Positions 45,518 through 54,405 of a stretch of DNA of 64,000 nt are shown piece after piece (the first letter of the stretch is position 1; the number at the start of each line of letters is the position of its first letter). Made by a program: the position numbers and the translations under genes. The notes under the pieces are model-generated. The model was not told where the DNA came from. It was given only the letters and a program-made list of their open reading frames with translations, and did no database searches. Source of the DNA: UBA4720 sp038227135 (lineage in GTDB: Bacteria > Gemmatimonadota > Gemmatimonadetes > Gemmatimonadales > Gemmatimonadaceae); assembly GCA_038227135.1 (NCBI GenBank), contig JBBRQC010000005.1, positions 39,769-103,768 on the forward strand, read 5' to 3'.

Positions 45518-47053
45518 TTGGCCAAGTACTTCCTCACCTGCGCGATAGACTACGCCACCGCTGATCCCCATCAAGGGCACGCATTCGAGAAGATCGGCGC
45601 CGACGCCATAGCGCGCTATCACCGCCTTCTCGGCGACGACGTTCATTTTCTGGTGGGGATGGACGAGCACGGCCAGAAAGTCGCACAGACAGCGGCGGAA
45701 CGGAGAGTCTCCCCTCAGGAGCTGGTGGACGCGGTAGCCGAGAGCACCGAGGAGATCTGGGGACTCCTCGGCATCTCGTACGACCAGTTCGTCCGGACAA
45801 CGGATCCAGCGCACAAGGCCGGCGTGAAGACGTTGATCGAGCAGATCTTCGAGAACTCTCCCGACGATTTTTACGAGAAGGCGTACGCCGGCTGGTATTG
45901 CGTTGGTTGTGAGGCGTTCAAGCAGGACAATGAGATCGTTGATGGGAAGTGCATTCTTCACCCGACCCGAACCCTAGAGTGGATCGAAGAGAAGAACTGG
46001 TTCTTCCGCCTTAGCGCATACACCGAGCGTCTCAAGAAGCTCGTTTCCAGTGAGGAGTTTCTCCGGCCGAAGTCTCGTCGCAACGAGATTCTTTCGCTTC
46101 TCGATTCCGGACTCGATGACATCTCCGTCAGCCGGAACCGCTTCTCCTGGGGCATTCCCTTCCCCCGCAAAGGAACCGGCGGCGAGGACCAGACGACTTA
46201 TGTGTGGTTCGATGCCCTGCCGAACTATCTCACAGCGACAGGTTTCCCCAATCCGGATTACGAGCAGCTCTGGCCCGCCGATCTGCATGTGATCGGCAAG
46301 GACATAACCCGCTTTCACGCGGTCATCTGGCCCGCGATGCTGATGGCCGCTGGCATCGCGGTTCCAAAGCGCATCTGGGTGCACGGATTTGTGCTCGTCG
46401 GCGGGACACGCGTGAGCAAGTCGGCCGGTGGCAATCTGGATCTGCGCGATGCGATCGGACGGTACGGACCGGATGCATTCCGGTACTTTCTCCTGCGCGA
46501 AGTACCATTCGACGGGGATGGGAACTTCTCCTGGGAAAGGTTCGAGGAGCGGTACAACGCCGATCTCGCAAACGCCTTCGGCAATCTCGCCAGCCGCGCG
46601 ATCTCGATGGTCGAGCGCTACTTCGACGGAATCATCCCCCGGGGCGCGCGCAACGAGATAGACAAGGCGGACGAAGCGGATTTCGCGACTTATCATGAGT
46701 CGATCGGCCCGAAGGGATTTCAGCTGCACGAAGCGCTCAGGGCTGTGTGGCTGACCGTGGCGAGAGGAAATGAGTACGTCGATCGGCAGGCGCCCTGGAA
46801 GTTGGCAAAGGATCCCACACTCCGCGCTGAGCTGGAGAGCACGCTCGCGACCCTGATGAGGCAGCTGACACGCCAGGCGGTTTATCTCTGGCCGTTCATG
46901 CCGGGAAAATCCGAAGAGCTGTGGAAATCACTCGGCGCGCCGGGATCCCCGGGCGAGATGAGGCTGGATCGGTTGATGCAACTCGATCCCACTGGATGGA
47001 AAGTGGAAAAGGGTCTGTCTCTGTTTCCCAAGAAAGATTCCAAGCCCGAATGA
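45518..47053 (+). CDS. metG: methionyl-tRNA synthetase
   Basis: Class-I synthetase of 511 residues charging tRNA-Met. The first signature normally reads HIGH; here it is PHQGHAFEK, with glutamine in the second position. The KMSKS motif is TRVSKSAGG. Zinc-knuckle cysteines appear in YCVGCEAFKQDNE and CILHP. The C-terminal anticodon-binding helices (KLAKDPTLRAELESTLATLMRQ) are present, but there is no dimerisation domain. The start is TTG 45518, directly after the previous stop. The gene ends at a strong terminator. Confidence 0.96.
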   Translation: MAKYFLTCAIDYATADPHQGHAFEKIGADAIARYHRLLGDDVHFLVGMDEHGQKVAQTAAERRVSPQELVDAVAESTEEIWGLLGISYDQFVRTTDPAHKAGVKTLIEQIFENSPDDFYEKAYAGWYCVGCEAFKQDNEIVDGKCILHPTRTLEWIEEKNWFFRLSAYTERLKKLVSSEEFLRPKSRRNEILSLLDSGLDDISVSRNRFSWGIPFPRKGTGGEDQTTYVWFDALPNYLTATGFPNPDYEQLWPADLHVIGKDITRFHAVIWPAMLMAAGIAVPKRIWVHGFVLVGGTRVSKSAGGNLDLRDAIGRYGPDAFRYFLLREVPFDGDGNFSWERFEERYNADLANAFGNLASRAISMVERYFDGIIPRGARNEIDKADEADFATYHESIGPKGFQLHEALRAVWLTVARGNEYVDRQAPWKLAKDPTLRAELESTLATLMRQLTRQAVYLWPFMPGKSEELWKSLGAPGSPGEMRLDRLMQLDPTGWKVEKGLSLFPKKDSKPE

Positions 47054-47082
47054 AAAAGGCCGCCCGAATGGGCGGCCTTTTT
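47053..47082. terminator. bidirectional Rho-independent terminator
   Basis: Perfect 8-bp GC stem GGCCGCCC / GGGCGGCC (47058-47065 with 47070-47077) around the tetraloop GAAT, with five A upstream and five T downstream. It works in both directions and separates metG from the converging susD gene. Confidence 0.95.
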
Positions 47083-47100
47083 GATTTGCCGCTGCCAGAA

Positions 47101-48456
47101 CTAGAAATTCGGATTGTTCAGGCGCTCGACATCGGGCACCGGAAAGCAGCGTTCCGTCCCGTAGTTCCCTCCCTTCAGATAAACGGTGGAGTACGGCGTA
47201 CCTGCCGCCGGATCCAGGGATAGGTTCAAACGCCGGACGTCATACAGGTGCTGCCCCTCGAGGAAAAGTTCACGGCGCCGCGCTTCTGTGACTTCGGCAG
47301 CAATCGCAACCGGATCCGTGCTCGAGAATGCAGGGAGTCCTTTCGCCGCGCGAAGATTGTTGATGATGTTCACCGCTGTCTGACCTTGTGCGACCTCGGC
47401 GACGATCAGCTGCGCTTCCTTGTAGCTCGCAATTGGAATCGGGCTCGCGCTGTTGGCGTACTTGGTCTGGATATAGAGGGGGGTTCTGTTGTCGGTTCCG
47501 TTCTTCCCCGCGTTCGTTACGGCGACGCGAGTGTCCGGAACCGTTCCGGTCCCGGACGCCACCGTCAGGTTGCGATAACTCGGCGCGACTGAAACGAGAC
47601 CGCCCTGGTTAAAGACCTGGATACGGTTCTGGCGGATGGTTGGGGCGTTTTCGGACGCGGCATTGATTACGAAGCCCGCCGGAACGAGTGCCGCATCGGC
47701 CGTCGCTCCCGTCTTGTTCCCCTGATCGAGACGAGCACGCGCGCGGCCAACGTACGCCATGTTCAGGATCTGCTGATCGCCGGCGGCCTGAGCTGCTGTG
47801 ATCGCGGTGGTGAACATGGCTTCGGCGGACGCAAATATCTCCGCCGACGTCATCTCCTTGCTCAAATTGATGGCCGCCGTGCAGAAAGCTTCACCGAGCA
47901 GGATCCTGGAATAGCCCGCGTACGCCGCGGCCTTGGCGATCAGGCCTTGCCGCCCTGGTACCTGTGCGTCGGTCCAGCTCTGAAGCAATTCGAGCGATCT
48001 GTCTGCCGTTCCCCGCGCGACCTGAATGGGAGTGTAGATTCCATACGCATCGCAACCGTTCGTCGCATAGCGCGTATCAGACGTCGGATCAGTGTTGCGG
48101 CTATCGAATGGCCAGTTAGCAGCAGTCGCGGTCGCATCCATGAATTCACCGCTGGCCATTCCCGCATCGACGATGTACATCTTCAGAGCGCACTCGAAAT
48201 TTCCAATCGAACTTGTGACGAGTAGCCCGGCGTTCGCGGGAGTTTCGAGTACAGACGTCTCGATCTTATCCGGCGCCCTTGCCTCCAGGCCTTTATCGAG
48301 GACGTTGCATGCAAGTGTCGGTGCTGAGAGCACGATGACGGTAACCCACTGACCTGCTCTCACTGTGACCCTGTTCATCCTACTCGCAGTGCGAGTGAAC
48401 ATCATATACAGTCTCCGCATTAATTCGGTGAGTCTTTGGTTTAGTTGAGTTGGCAT
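47101..48456 (-). CDS. SusD/RagB-family outer-membrane lipoprotein (pair 1)
   Basis: Surface lipoprotein that captures a substrate for its SusC partner. The mature protein has SusD features: alpha-helical TPR-like repeats, IPIASYKEAQLIVAEVA, EVTEARRRELFLEGQHLYDVRR, and the C-terminal CFPVPDVERLNNP, in which the conserved asparagine-proline motif is present. The lipobox is SAPTLAC with C50. If translation starts at ATG 48456, which overlaps the susC stop by one base (TAATG), the region before the hydrophobic part is unusually long; the in-frame ATG at 48378 gives a normal signal peptide. The start is thus uncertain. Length is 451 or 425 residues. Confidence 0.85.
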   Translation of the reverse strand: MPTQLNQRLTELMRRLYMMFTRTASRMNRVTVRAGQWVTVIVLSAPTLACNVLDKGLEARAPDKIETSVLETPANAGLLVTSSIGNFECALKMYIVDAGMASGEFMDATATAANWPFDSRNTDPTSDTRYATNGCDAYGIYTPIQVARGTADRSLELLQSWTDAQVPGRQGLIAKAAAYAGYSRILLGEAFCTAAINLSKEMTSAEIFASAEAMFTTAITAAQAAGDQQILNMAYVGRARARLDQGNKTGATADAALVPAGFVINAASENAPTIRQNRIQVFNQGGLVSVAPSYRNLTVASGTGTVPDTRVAVTNAGKNGTDNRTPLYIQTKYANSASPIPIASYKEAQLIVAEVAQGQTAVNIINNLRAAKGLPAFSSTDPVAIAAEVTEARRRELFLEGQHLYDVRRLNLSLDPAAGTPYSTVYLKGGNYGTERCFPVPDVERLNNPNF

Positions 48457-51400
48457 TAGAAACTAAGGCGCAGCGTTCCAACGAATGTCCGAAGCTGCGG
48501 AGTTACATCCTGCTCCCATTGCCCGAATCCACGCGAACCGCCCTGAAACGACGCTTCCGGTTCAAGCCCTTTGTAATTCGTCCAGGTGTGCAGGTTGCGA
48601 CCAGCGATGCTGACGGACGCTCTCGCTGCGCCGAATCTTGCCGCGAAAGAGCTCGGCAGATTGTAGCTGAGGGAGATCTCGCGGAGCTTCGTGTAACTTG
48701 CGTCGTTGATGAGATCGCTTACGTAGTTTCTGCTGGTGATGGCGCCGACTATGTCGGGAGAGAATTCCTTGGGATAGTAATTCTCCCGACATTCAATGAA
48801 GATGTGGCAGCGGACGCGGCGATTTCCGTCGAGCTTCTTGTAGCCCCCCTTGAAGTCCACCAGCGTGTACAGACTGAAATTCTGGAAGAAGCTGAGCGTC
48901 GACGTGAACGCCCCTTCCGACGTTGGGGTCGTGTTGCCGAGAAATACCAGCGGAGCGTTGGCGCAAAGCACCGGTGCGCCGCCGGCGGGACCTGGATCGC
49001 AGAACACTGCCGTTGACTTGCCGGTGGTCGGATCGATGGTGGCGTCTACCACCCTCTTCCCCCACCATGCGCCGACGGGATATCCAACCGTGTGTCTGAT
49101 GTTCGCCGACGGGCTGATGAAAGTTTGGCTACCTAGATCGACGATCTTCGTGCGGTTCGTGCTCTTGCTGAAAGTCACATCCCAGCTGGTGCGGGCGCTG
49201 GCGATTGGAGTCGCGCGCAGCATGAGCTCGTTCCCGTGCTTGGTAATCTTGCCGGCATTTACGAGCTGCGTCCCGGGATAGCCGGTCGAAGGGGCGACGG
49301 GACGATCCAGAATCGCGTTGCGGGTGCCACCGGTAAAGTGTGTGAACTCCACACCGGCGCGGTCGTTCAGAAAGCCGGCGTCGAAGCCGACTTCGGTCTC
49401 ATATCCACGCTCAGGACCAAGATCCGGGTTGCCGCGAGAGGCCGGCGCGACGGCGGCGGCGCCATTCGGTCCCGTCGTCGCGGTGAAGTACGGTACCGCC
49501 GAATACGGCAGCGGAGCCTGTCCGGTCTGCCCGTATGCGGAGCGGAGCTTCATCGCATTTACAAAAGGAACCCGGAAGAACGGTTCCTCGCTGATCACCC
49601 ACGAGGCGCTAACCTTCGGGTAATAGACTCGCTTGAAGTTCGCGCCGAACGAGCTGTTGTTGTCTGCGCGAAGTCCTCCGGTCAGAAACATTCTGTCGCG
49701 GAGTCCGAGTTGTTCCTGCCCGTACACGCCAACGGTGTTGTTCTCGACGGAAGTCTCCGATCCTGTTCGCGCGGATGTGGTCGATGAGATTGCCGTCAGA
49801 CCCGGCCCGGGAAAGTCTTCACCGTAGGCGCTGATATACTTCGTGTTGCGCCGGAAGAAATCCACCCCGTATGAAGTCGAAGCCGTTATCGCACTGAGCG
49901 CCGACTTGATCGTGCCTCCGTACGTCAGGCTCGAGTACGAGTTCGCCCTCGTAAAAACCGACTTGTACCCGGAGTCGGCATCGGTGCCGAAGAAGTATGA
50001 GAAGTTCGGGTCGTTGTGCACCGCCGACAGCTCCTCATTATCCTCCATTCCCTGATCGGTTCCCAGCGTGAGGTGGTGGGTAAACCAACTCACGGGATTG
50101 TGCGTGACCTGAACGCTTCCAGTGAATCGATTGATGTCCTGGAACATCTGATACTGCTTGTCATACGCGGTTGGTAAAGCGCTGTAGAAGCCGAGGTTCG
50201 GCTTTGGCGTGCCATCGGCGTAGGTCAGGTTTGTCGGCGTGGCGTAGTACGTCGTCCACGTCGTGCCGCCGTAACCGGCTTCCGGCGCAAGGTCGGTGCG
50301 GCCCGTGATGTAGGCGAGGTTGCTCTCGACCTGAATCTTGTCCGTAGGAATCAGAGTGAAGTTGGCGCGGCCGCCATAGTTCTTCAGAAGGTTACTCGGA
50401 CTCACTCCGCCATCTTTCTTGTAATTTCCGCTCACACGATAGCGGAACGTAGGCGACCCGCCGCCGACCCCCACATCGTACGACTGCATGTGTCCCGTCT
50501 TGAAGATGGGATTTCCTGCGTCGGCCTCCCGCTTGGCGATGTTGAGCGCAACGATTTGTCCCGTGACAGGATCAGGCCCATAGTTCGTCCATATGCGGCT
50601 GTCCTGATTCGCGAACGCGTTCGTTCCACCCCGAACGGTGAGATCCCAGGACGGTTTCCCTTGCGCGCCCCTCTTCGTAATGATCTGGATCACGCCGTTG
50701 GCTGCTTCCGTGCCGTACAGCGTCGCGGCCGCGGGCCCTTTCACGATTTCGATGCTCTCGATGTCATCCGGGCTGAAATCATTCCACCGGGTCGTCGTGC
50801 TCGCTCCGAAAGACTGATTCTGCGGTCCCGTTCCCTGCGCGTTGTCGACGCGTATTCCGTCGACGTAGATGAGCGGTGTATTGGAGAGCGCAAAACTGGA
50901 GACGCCGCGCACTCTCACGGTCGCGCCCGATCCGATCACTCCCGAGTTCTGAAGAATCGTAACGCCAGGCGCCCTGCCGTTGATGAGATTCTGGAAGTTG
51001 TTGATTGGCGCTTTGGCGGTGATGGTGGACGCGTCGATCTGCGCTATGTCCACGCCGAGTGTCCGCTTCGCGGTGCTGCCGGGCTGGCCAGTGACGACGA
51101 CTGCATCGAGGTTGATGCTTGCCGGCTCCATACTGACCTGCGTCTCGGTTCCTACCGATGCCGTGGTCGTCGCCATCTTGTAGCCGAGTCGTCTGATCTC
51201 GATCACCGCGCTCGTGCCGTTGACGCCCGCAATGCGAAACCGCCCATTGGCGTCAGTCTGGCTGCCGAGTCGAGTACCCTGCACGGTCACCTGCGCATTC
51301 GGCAACGGCGCTTGGCCACGGTCCAGGACTACTCCCGAGATCGTTCCACCCTGTGCCCGCGCCGTTCCAGCGGGCGCGAGGGCCGCGAGCGACAGCAGCA

Positions 51401-51482
51401 CCGCGGCGAGCCTCATGAATGTTCTTGTCCTGCGACTGACGTTGCGACGCAGGGCTTCAGAGAAACACAACTTTCGATCCAT
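48456..51482 (-). CDS. SusC/RagA TonB-linked outer-membrane transporter (pair 1)
   Basis: A 1008-residue TonB-dependent transporter that imports a bound substrate across the outer membrane, using proton-motive force. Order: signal peptide (LAAVLLSLAALAPAGTARAQ), a carboxypeptidase-like regulatory domain (GTISGVVLDRGQAPLPNAQV), the SusC plug with LDAVVVTG, NTPLIYVDGIRVDN, WNDFSPDDIESIEIVKGPAAATLYG and ANGVIQIITKRG, then a large barrel. The end is FVGTLRLSF, with the usual terminal phenylalanine. ATG 51482 follows GAGGAG by seven bases; earlier in-frame ATGs (51623) give a long unconserved leader. The signal peptide begins about 22 residues inside. The substrate is unknown. Confidence 0.92.
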   Translation of the reverse strand: MDRKLCFSEALRRNVSRRTRTFMRLAAVLLSLAALAPAGTARAQGGTISGVVLDRGQAPLPNAQVTVQGTRLGSQTDANGRFRIAGVNGTSAVIEIRRLGYKMATTTASVGTETQVSMEPASINLDAVVVTGQPGSTAKRTLGVDIAQIDASTITAKAPINNFQNLINGRAPGVTILQNSGVIGSGATVRVRGVSSFALSNTPLIYVDGIRVDNAQGTGPQNQSFGASTTTRWNDFSPDDIESIEIVKGPAAATLYGTEAANGVIQIITKRGAQGKPSWDLTVRGGTNAFANQDSRIWTNYGPDPVTGQIVALNIAKREADAGNPIFKTGHMQSYDVGVGGGSPTFRYRVSGNYKKDGGVSPSNLLKNYGGRANFTLIPTDKIQVESNLAYITGRTDLAPEAGYGGTTWTTYYATPTNLTYADGTPKPNLGFYSALPTAYDKQYQMFQDINRFTGSVQVTHNPVSWFTHHLTLGTDQGMEDNEELSAVHNDPNFSYFFGTDADSGYKSVFTRANSYSSLTYGGTIKSALSAITASTSYGVDFFRRNTKYISAYGEDFPGPGLTAISSTTSARTGSETSVENNTVGVYGQEQLGLRDRMFLTGGLRADNNSSFGANFKRVYYPKVSASWVISEEPFFRVPFVNAMKLRSAYGQTGQAPLPYSAVPYFTATTGPNGAAAVAPASRGNPDLGPERGYETEVGFDAGFLNDRAGVEFTHFTGGTRNAILDRPVAPSTGYPGTQLVNAGKITKHGNELMLRATPIASARTSWDVTFSKSTNRTKIVDLGSQTFISPSANIRHTVGYPVGAWWGKRVVDATIDPTTGKSTAVFCDPGPAGGAPVLCANAPLVFLGNTTPTSEGAFTSTLSFFQNFSLYTLVDFKGGYKKLDGNRRVRCHIFIECRENYYPKEFSPDIVGAITSRNYVSDLINDASYTKLREISLSYNLPSSFAARFGAARASVSIAGRNLHTWTNYKGLEPEASFQGGSRGFGQWEQDVTPQLRTFVGTLRLSF

Positions 51483-51576
51483 ACTCAAACTCCTCGTCGA
51501 GAGTGAGACCGGGTTTCGCACCCATTGAGTCAAGGCGGAAGAAAAACGTATGTATGTGGACTTCCAATGGCAATAG

Positions 51577-51608
51577 AAAAACCCTCGGGATTTTGCCCTC
51601 CGAGGGTT
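51577..51608 (-). terminator. Rho-independent terminator of the lemA-side operon
   Basis: Read leftward: stem AACCCTCGG / CCGAGGGTT (51600-51608 with 51580-51588), an 11-base loop, then a T-run (A-run on the plus strand at 51577-51581). It ends the operon tpm-NTase-lemA-plug protein just before the susC promoter region. Confidence 0.88.
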
Positions 51609-51632
51609 GTGACGGCTGCGCACCCACAGCCT

Positions 51633-52016
51633 CTATTGTCGCGTCGTAATTGCGATAACTCCACCCATGTTGCCGGTCCCGAATTTCGTGGTCGCTTCCC
51701 AAGAGCGATAGAGGCGAATCGTGGCAATCTGGGAAGCTGAAATGTTGCGCAAGGTCGCAATCGGACCATACGCCTGGCCGTCCACGTAAACGGTCGGATA
51801 AGGCTGCGATTTCGACCTGTCGAGGCTTGTCTCGCCGCGATAGCTCAAAAAGTTGGCACGCAGTTTCTGGATCACCTCAAAAGCCGTCGGCGCCCGGGAT
51901 GCCTCTATCTCTTCCTCAGTAATGAGCTGCGAGTCCGAGATCGCCGCGCCCGGGCGAGGAGTTGTGCACGCAAACACTGCTGGGAGGAGTGCCACAACAA
52001 ACCGTGCCCCGACCAT
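51633..52016 (-). CDS. small TonB-plug-like lipoprotein without a barrel
   Basis: A 127-residue protein. A signal peptide ends in a lipobox (LLPAVFAC). After a short acidic linker the sequence matches the end of a TonB-dependent receptor plug: AFEVIQKLRANFLSY, PTVYVDGQAYGPIATLRNIS, then IATIRLYRSWEATTKFGTG and GGVIAITTR. There is no beta barrel, so it cannot be a transporter on its own. ATG 52016 has an AAGGAGG ribosome-binding site five bases upstream and is preferred over 52034. It follows lemA in the operon. Plug-only proteins of this kind are common in Gemmatimonadota as far as I recall, with unknown roles. Confidence 0.78.
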   Translation of the reverse strand: MVGARFVVALLPAVFACTTPRPGAAISDSQLITEEEIEASRAPTAFEVIQKLRANFLSYRGETSLDRSKSQPYPTVYVDGQAYGPIATLRNISASQIATIRLYRSWEATTKFGTGNMGGVIAITTRQ

Positions 52017-52030
52017 AATGCCTCCTTCGG

Positions 52031-52639
52031 TCATGGAGCTTTGGGCGTCCCGGGTGTCGGCGTCGGTGCCGTTTTGTTCGTTCCGAAATCAACGACGGGC
52101 GGCGCCTCTGTTCCTGCGGCGGCCTCGAAGTACGTGCGCGGTTTGGCACCAGTGACCTTTGCCGTGAGAGCCTGCGGGAAGGTCCTGAGGTAGGTGTTGT
52201 AAGTCTGAACGGCCTGATTGTAATCGTTCCGCGATGTAGCGATTCGATTCTCGGTTCCAGTCAGTTCGTCCTGGAGGCGGAGAAACCCCTGATCAGCCTT
52301 GAGCTGGGGATATGCCTCCGAAATCGCCAGCAGTCTTCCGAGCGCACCCGTGAGCTGATTGTTTGCGGTCGCCATCTGTCCCGGGTCACCGGTCTGAATC
52401 GCGCCAGCCAACCCGGTCCTGGCCTGAGCGACCTGCGTGAACACTGCCTCCTCGTGCTGTGCGTACCCCTTCACCGTGTTTACCAGATTCGGGACGAGGT
52501 CGGCGCGGCGCTGAAGCTGCACGGAGATCTGCTGCTTGGCCTGCTGCGCATTCTCGTCATACTGCTGTATTTGGTTGTATCCGCAACCGCCCACCGCCAG
52601 CAGCAGGGGTGCAATGGCGAGTACCATTCGACGATTCAT
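52031..52639 (-). CDS. lemA: LemA-family lipoprotein
   Basis: A 202-residue protein, with a lipobox (LLAVGGC) and the LemA helix pattern: YNQIQQYDENAQQAKQQISV, QLQRRADLVPNLVNTVKGYA, EAYPQLKADQGFLRLQDEL and ENRIATSRNDYNQAVQTYN. LemA proteins form coiled-coil bundles and often sit next to TPM-domain proteins, as here. The C-terminal 25 residues are Pro/Thr-rich. The stop lies inside the start region of the plug protein. Confidence 0.92.
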   Translation of the reverse strand: MNRRMVLAIAPLLLAVGGCGYNQIQQYDENAQQAKQQISVQLQRRADLVPNLVNTVKGYAQHEEAVFTQVAQARTGLAGAIQTGDPGQMATANNQLTGALGRLLAISEAYPQLKADQGFLRLQDELTGTENRIATSRNDYNQAVQTYNTYLRTFPQALTAKVTGAKPRTYFEAAAGTEAPPVVDFGTNKTAPTPTPGTPKAP

Positions 52640-52698
52640 TTTCTTGAGTCCTCAGTTAATGAGTGGCCGCACAGAGTGCAGCCGGACAACACCGTAAT

Positions 52699-53403
52699 CT
52701 ACCCTCGAAATTCGTCCAGATAAGCCACCAGCTTTTCCATCGCCGCGAGATATTCCTCGAGGGTCAACGATGCCTTATCCCTGGGAAGCTTCTCCGTGCC
52801 CCGCGCGTGGCGGATCGCCCTCAGGAACGCCTCCGGAGAAAAACCGGCGCGCTCCGCTACGCTCAGCGTCAGCGCCTCGTAGTCCTGCGACGGCACCTGG
52901 CCATGCAGCCTGACGATCCCGCGGAAAATCACCATCAGGGTGCTCAGGCTTTTGTCCAGAACTTCGAGCTGCAGCGCGGTGTCGCCTCCGGCGCCCATGA
53001 TCGCTTGTCGAAGCTGCAGCAGCTTTCCCATCGTCTGATGCTCCACCTGCAGCCGCAGGTCGGCGGGCGCGACGCGAACCCCGTCCACCGGCAGAGTGCC
53101 GTAAAGGACACGGTGGCGCTCGAGGATGTCGGCGTACTCCATGGGAAAGATGTCCGCCGACGACCTCCATTCCCGCGTCGTGAAAGTCATCGGAGGCGGG
53201 TTTCCGTCCTCCGCCCACGCCTTGGACAGCGCCGCAACGGCGCGTAGCCGATCAAGCGGAAGCGCGTCCACAATCACCAGCACGTTGTAGTCGGATTTTT
53301 TCGGCCGGTGCTCGCCCGCGACCGCCGATCCGAACAGGACCACCGAACGCAATGCGTCAGCATACGCGAGCTGAAGCTGTTTGACCAATTCATCTAGTTT
53401 CAT
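52699..53403 (-). CDS. nucleotidyltransferase-fold protein, active site incomplete
   Basis: A 234-residue protein whose first 50 residues match the minimal nucleotidyltransferase fold: VVLFGSAVAGEHRPKKSDYN, followed by VLVIVDALP. The GS motif is intact, but the DxD pair is D-x-N (SDYN), so metal binding may be impaired. The helical C-terminal half (LRLQVEHQTMGKLLQLRQAI and LTLEEYLAAMEKLVAYLDEF) resembles a HEPN-like or substrate-binding domain. Its place between a TPM gene and lemA suggests an envelope-stress setting rather than antibiotic resistance. ATG 53403 has a GGAG just upstream. Confidence 0.72.
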   Translation of the reverse strand: MKLDELVKQLQLAYADALRSVVLFGSAVAGEHRPKKSDYNVLVIVDALPLDRLRAVAALSKAWAEDGNPPPMTFTTREWRSSADIFPMEYADILERHRVLYGTLPVDGVRVAPADLRLQVEHQTMGKLLQLRQAIMGAGGDTALQLEVLDKSLSTLMVIFRGIVRLHGQVPSQDYEALTLSVAERAGFSPEAFLRAIRHARGTEKLPRDKASLTLEEYLAAMEKLVAYLDEFRG

Positions 53404-53474
53404 ATGCTCCCAGTCCTGCTTAACGCAGGCGTGATCGCGCCTGTTTCGTTTTCAGTCACAGCGCCTTCAACTCG

Positions 53475-54341
53475 CTACCAGCTGGAACCACCACCCCCGC
53501 CACCGAACCCTCCACCGCCCCCGAATCCGCCGAATCCTCCACCGCCGCCGCCTCCTCCAAATCCCCCAAAACCTCCACCGCCGCCGCCCCAGCCACCGCG
53601 TCCCCCGCCGAATCCTCCGGTTGGAATGATGATCGGAAGACAGCCACCGCCACCGCAACCTCCTCTGCCGCGCCGCCGCGCGTTGCTCAGAAGAAAGAGG
53701 ACAACAACGAAGATGATGAAGATCGCCAATGGGGGAATTCCACCATCACCGCTCGTGGGATAGTTGTCGGGACTTTGCAGCACTGGGGGCGGCGCGAGAG
53801 CCGTGTCGAGCGAAAAGTTGAACTCGTTCGCAAAGCGCTGCGCCGTGCGCAGAGTCACAAGCTCCAGCCCAGTACTATAGTCCTGAGCCGCGAACGCCGG
53901 CGTTGCCTCCCTGCAGATGGTACCGGAGGTCGCATCGATCACGAATCCTTCAGCGCCACGACCAGTGGCGATGAAGCAATGGCCACGCCCGTCCTTGCTC
54001 GTTTCCTTCGGAACTAGCAGGATCACGGTGCCGGCATTCCTCGTCGGATCACCCGGATTCCCCGCCTTGCCCACTTTCCATTCGCGGCCGATCTGCAGCG
54101 CAACTTCCTGGACGTCGCGCGTCCCGATGTCGGACAGCGTGACGATCGCCATCTCGCCGGGCGACTTCGAGCGCACATCCTCGGCGATGCGCTCCATGCG
54201 CCGGACCGCGTCCGGCGTGAGGACATGGGCGAAATCGTTTACCAGTCCCGTAGGGGGCGGGATCTGGATACCCTGGGGAAGGAGGAAGAGCGCCGCAGTC
54301 CGTAACACGGCAACCAGCTTTGCCGTAGACGGAAAACCCAT
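53475..54341 (-). CDS. TPM-domain protein with Gly-rich C-terminus
   Basis: A 288-residue membrane protein. A weak signal segment (LVAVLRTAALFLLPQGIQIP) is followed by the TPM domain (TGLVNDFAHVLTPDAVRRME, GEMAIVTLSD, TVILLVPKE, and the GRGAEGFVIDA motif), a domain linked to photosystem repair in plants and to cell-envelope roles in bacteria. One transmembrane helix (IPPLAIFIIFVVVLFLLSN) precedes a tail of Gly/Phe/Trp repeats ending in GGSSW. Its plus-strand shadow encodes long proline runs. It is first in the operon with the NTase and lemA; ATG 54341 is preferred to the TTG two codons upstream. Confidence 0.88.
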   Translation of the reverse strand: MGFPSTAKLVAVLRTAALFLLPQGIQIPPPTGLVNDFAHVLTPDAVRRMERIAEDVRSKSPGEMAIVTLSDIGTRDVQEVALQIGREWKVGKAGNPGDPTRNAGTVILLVPKETSKDGRGHCFIATGRGAEGFVIDATSGTICREATPAFAAQDYSTGLELVTLRTAQRFANEFNFSLDTALAPPPVLQSPDNYPTSGDGGIPPLAIFIIFVVVLFLLSNARRRGRGGCGGGGCLPIIIPTGGFGGGRGGWGGGGGGFGGFGGGGGGGGFGGFGGGGGFGGGGGGSSW

Positions 54342-54405
54342 TAACAATGCGTTCAGGATTTGCTCTCCCTTGATTTCATGGTTCGAGAGGAGGTCTATTT
54401 AGCGG

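Noticed and set aside
53404..53763. Proline-run plus-strand open frame
   Set aside because: Exact complement of the Gly-rich tail of the TPM protein; a low-complexity shadow.
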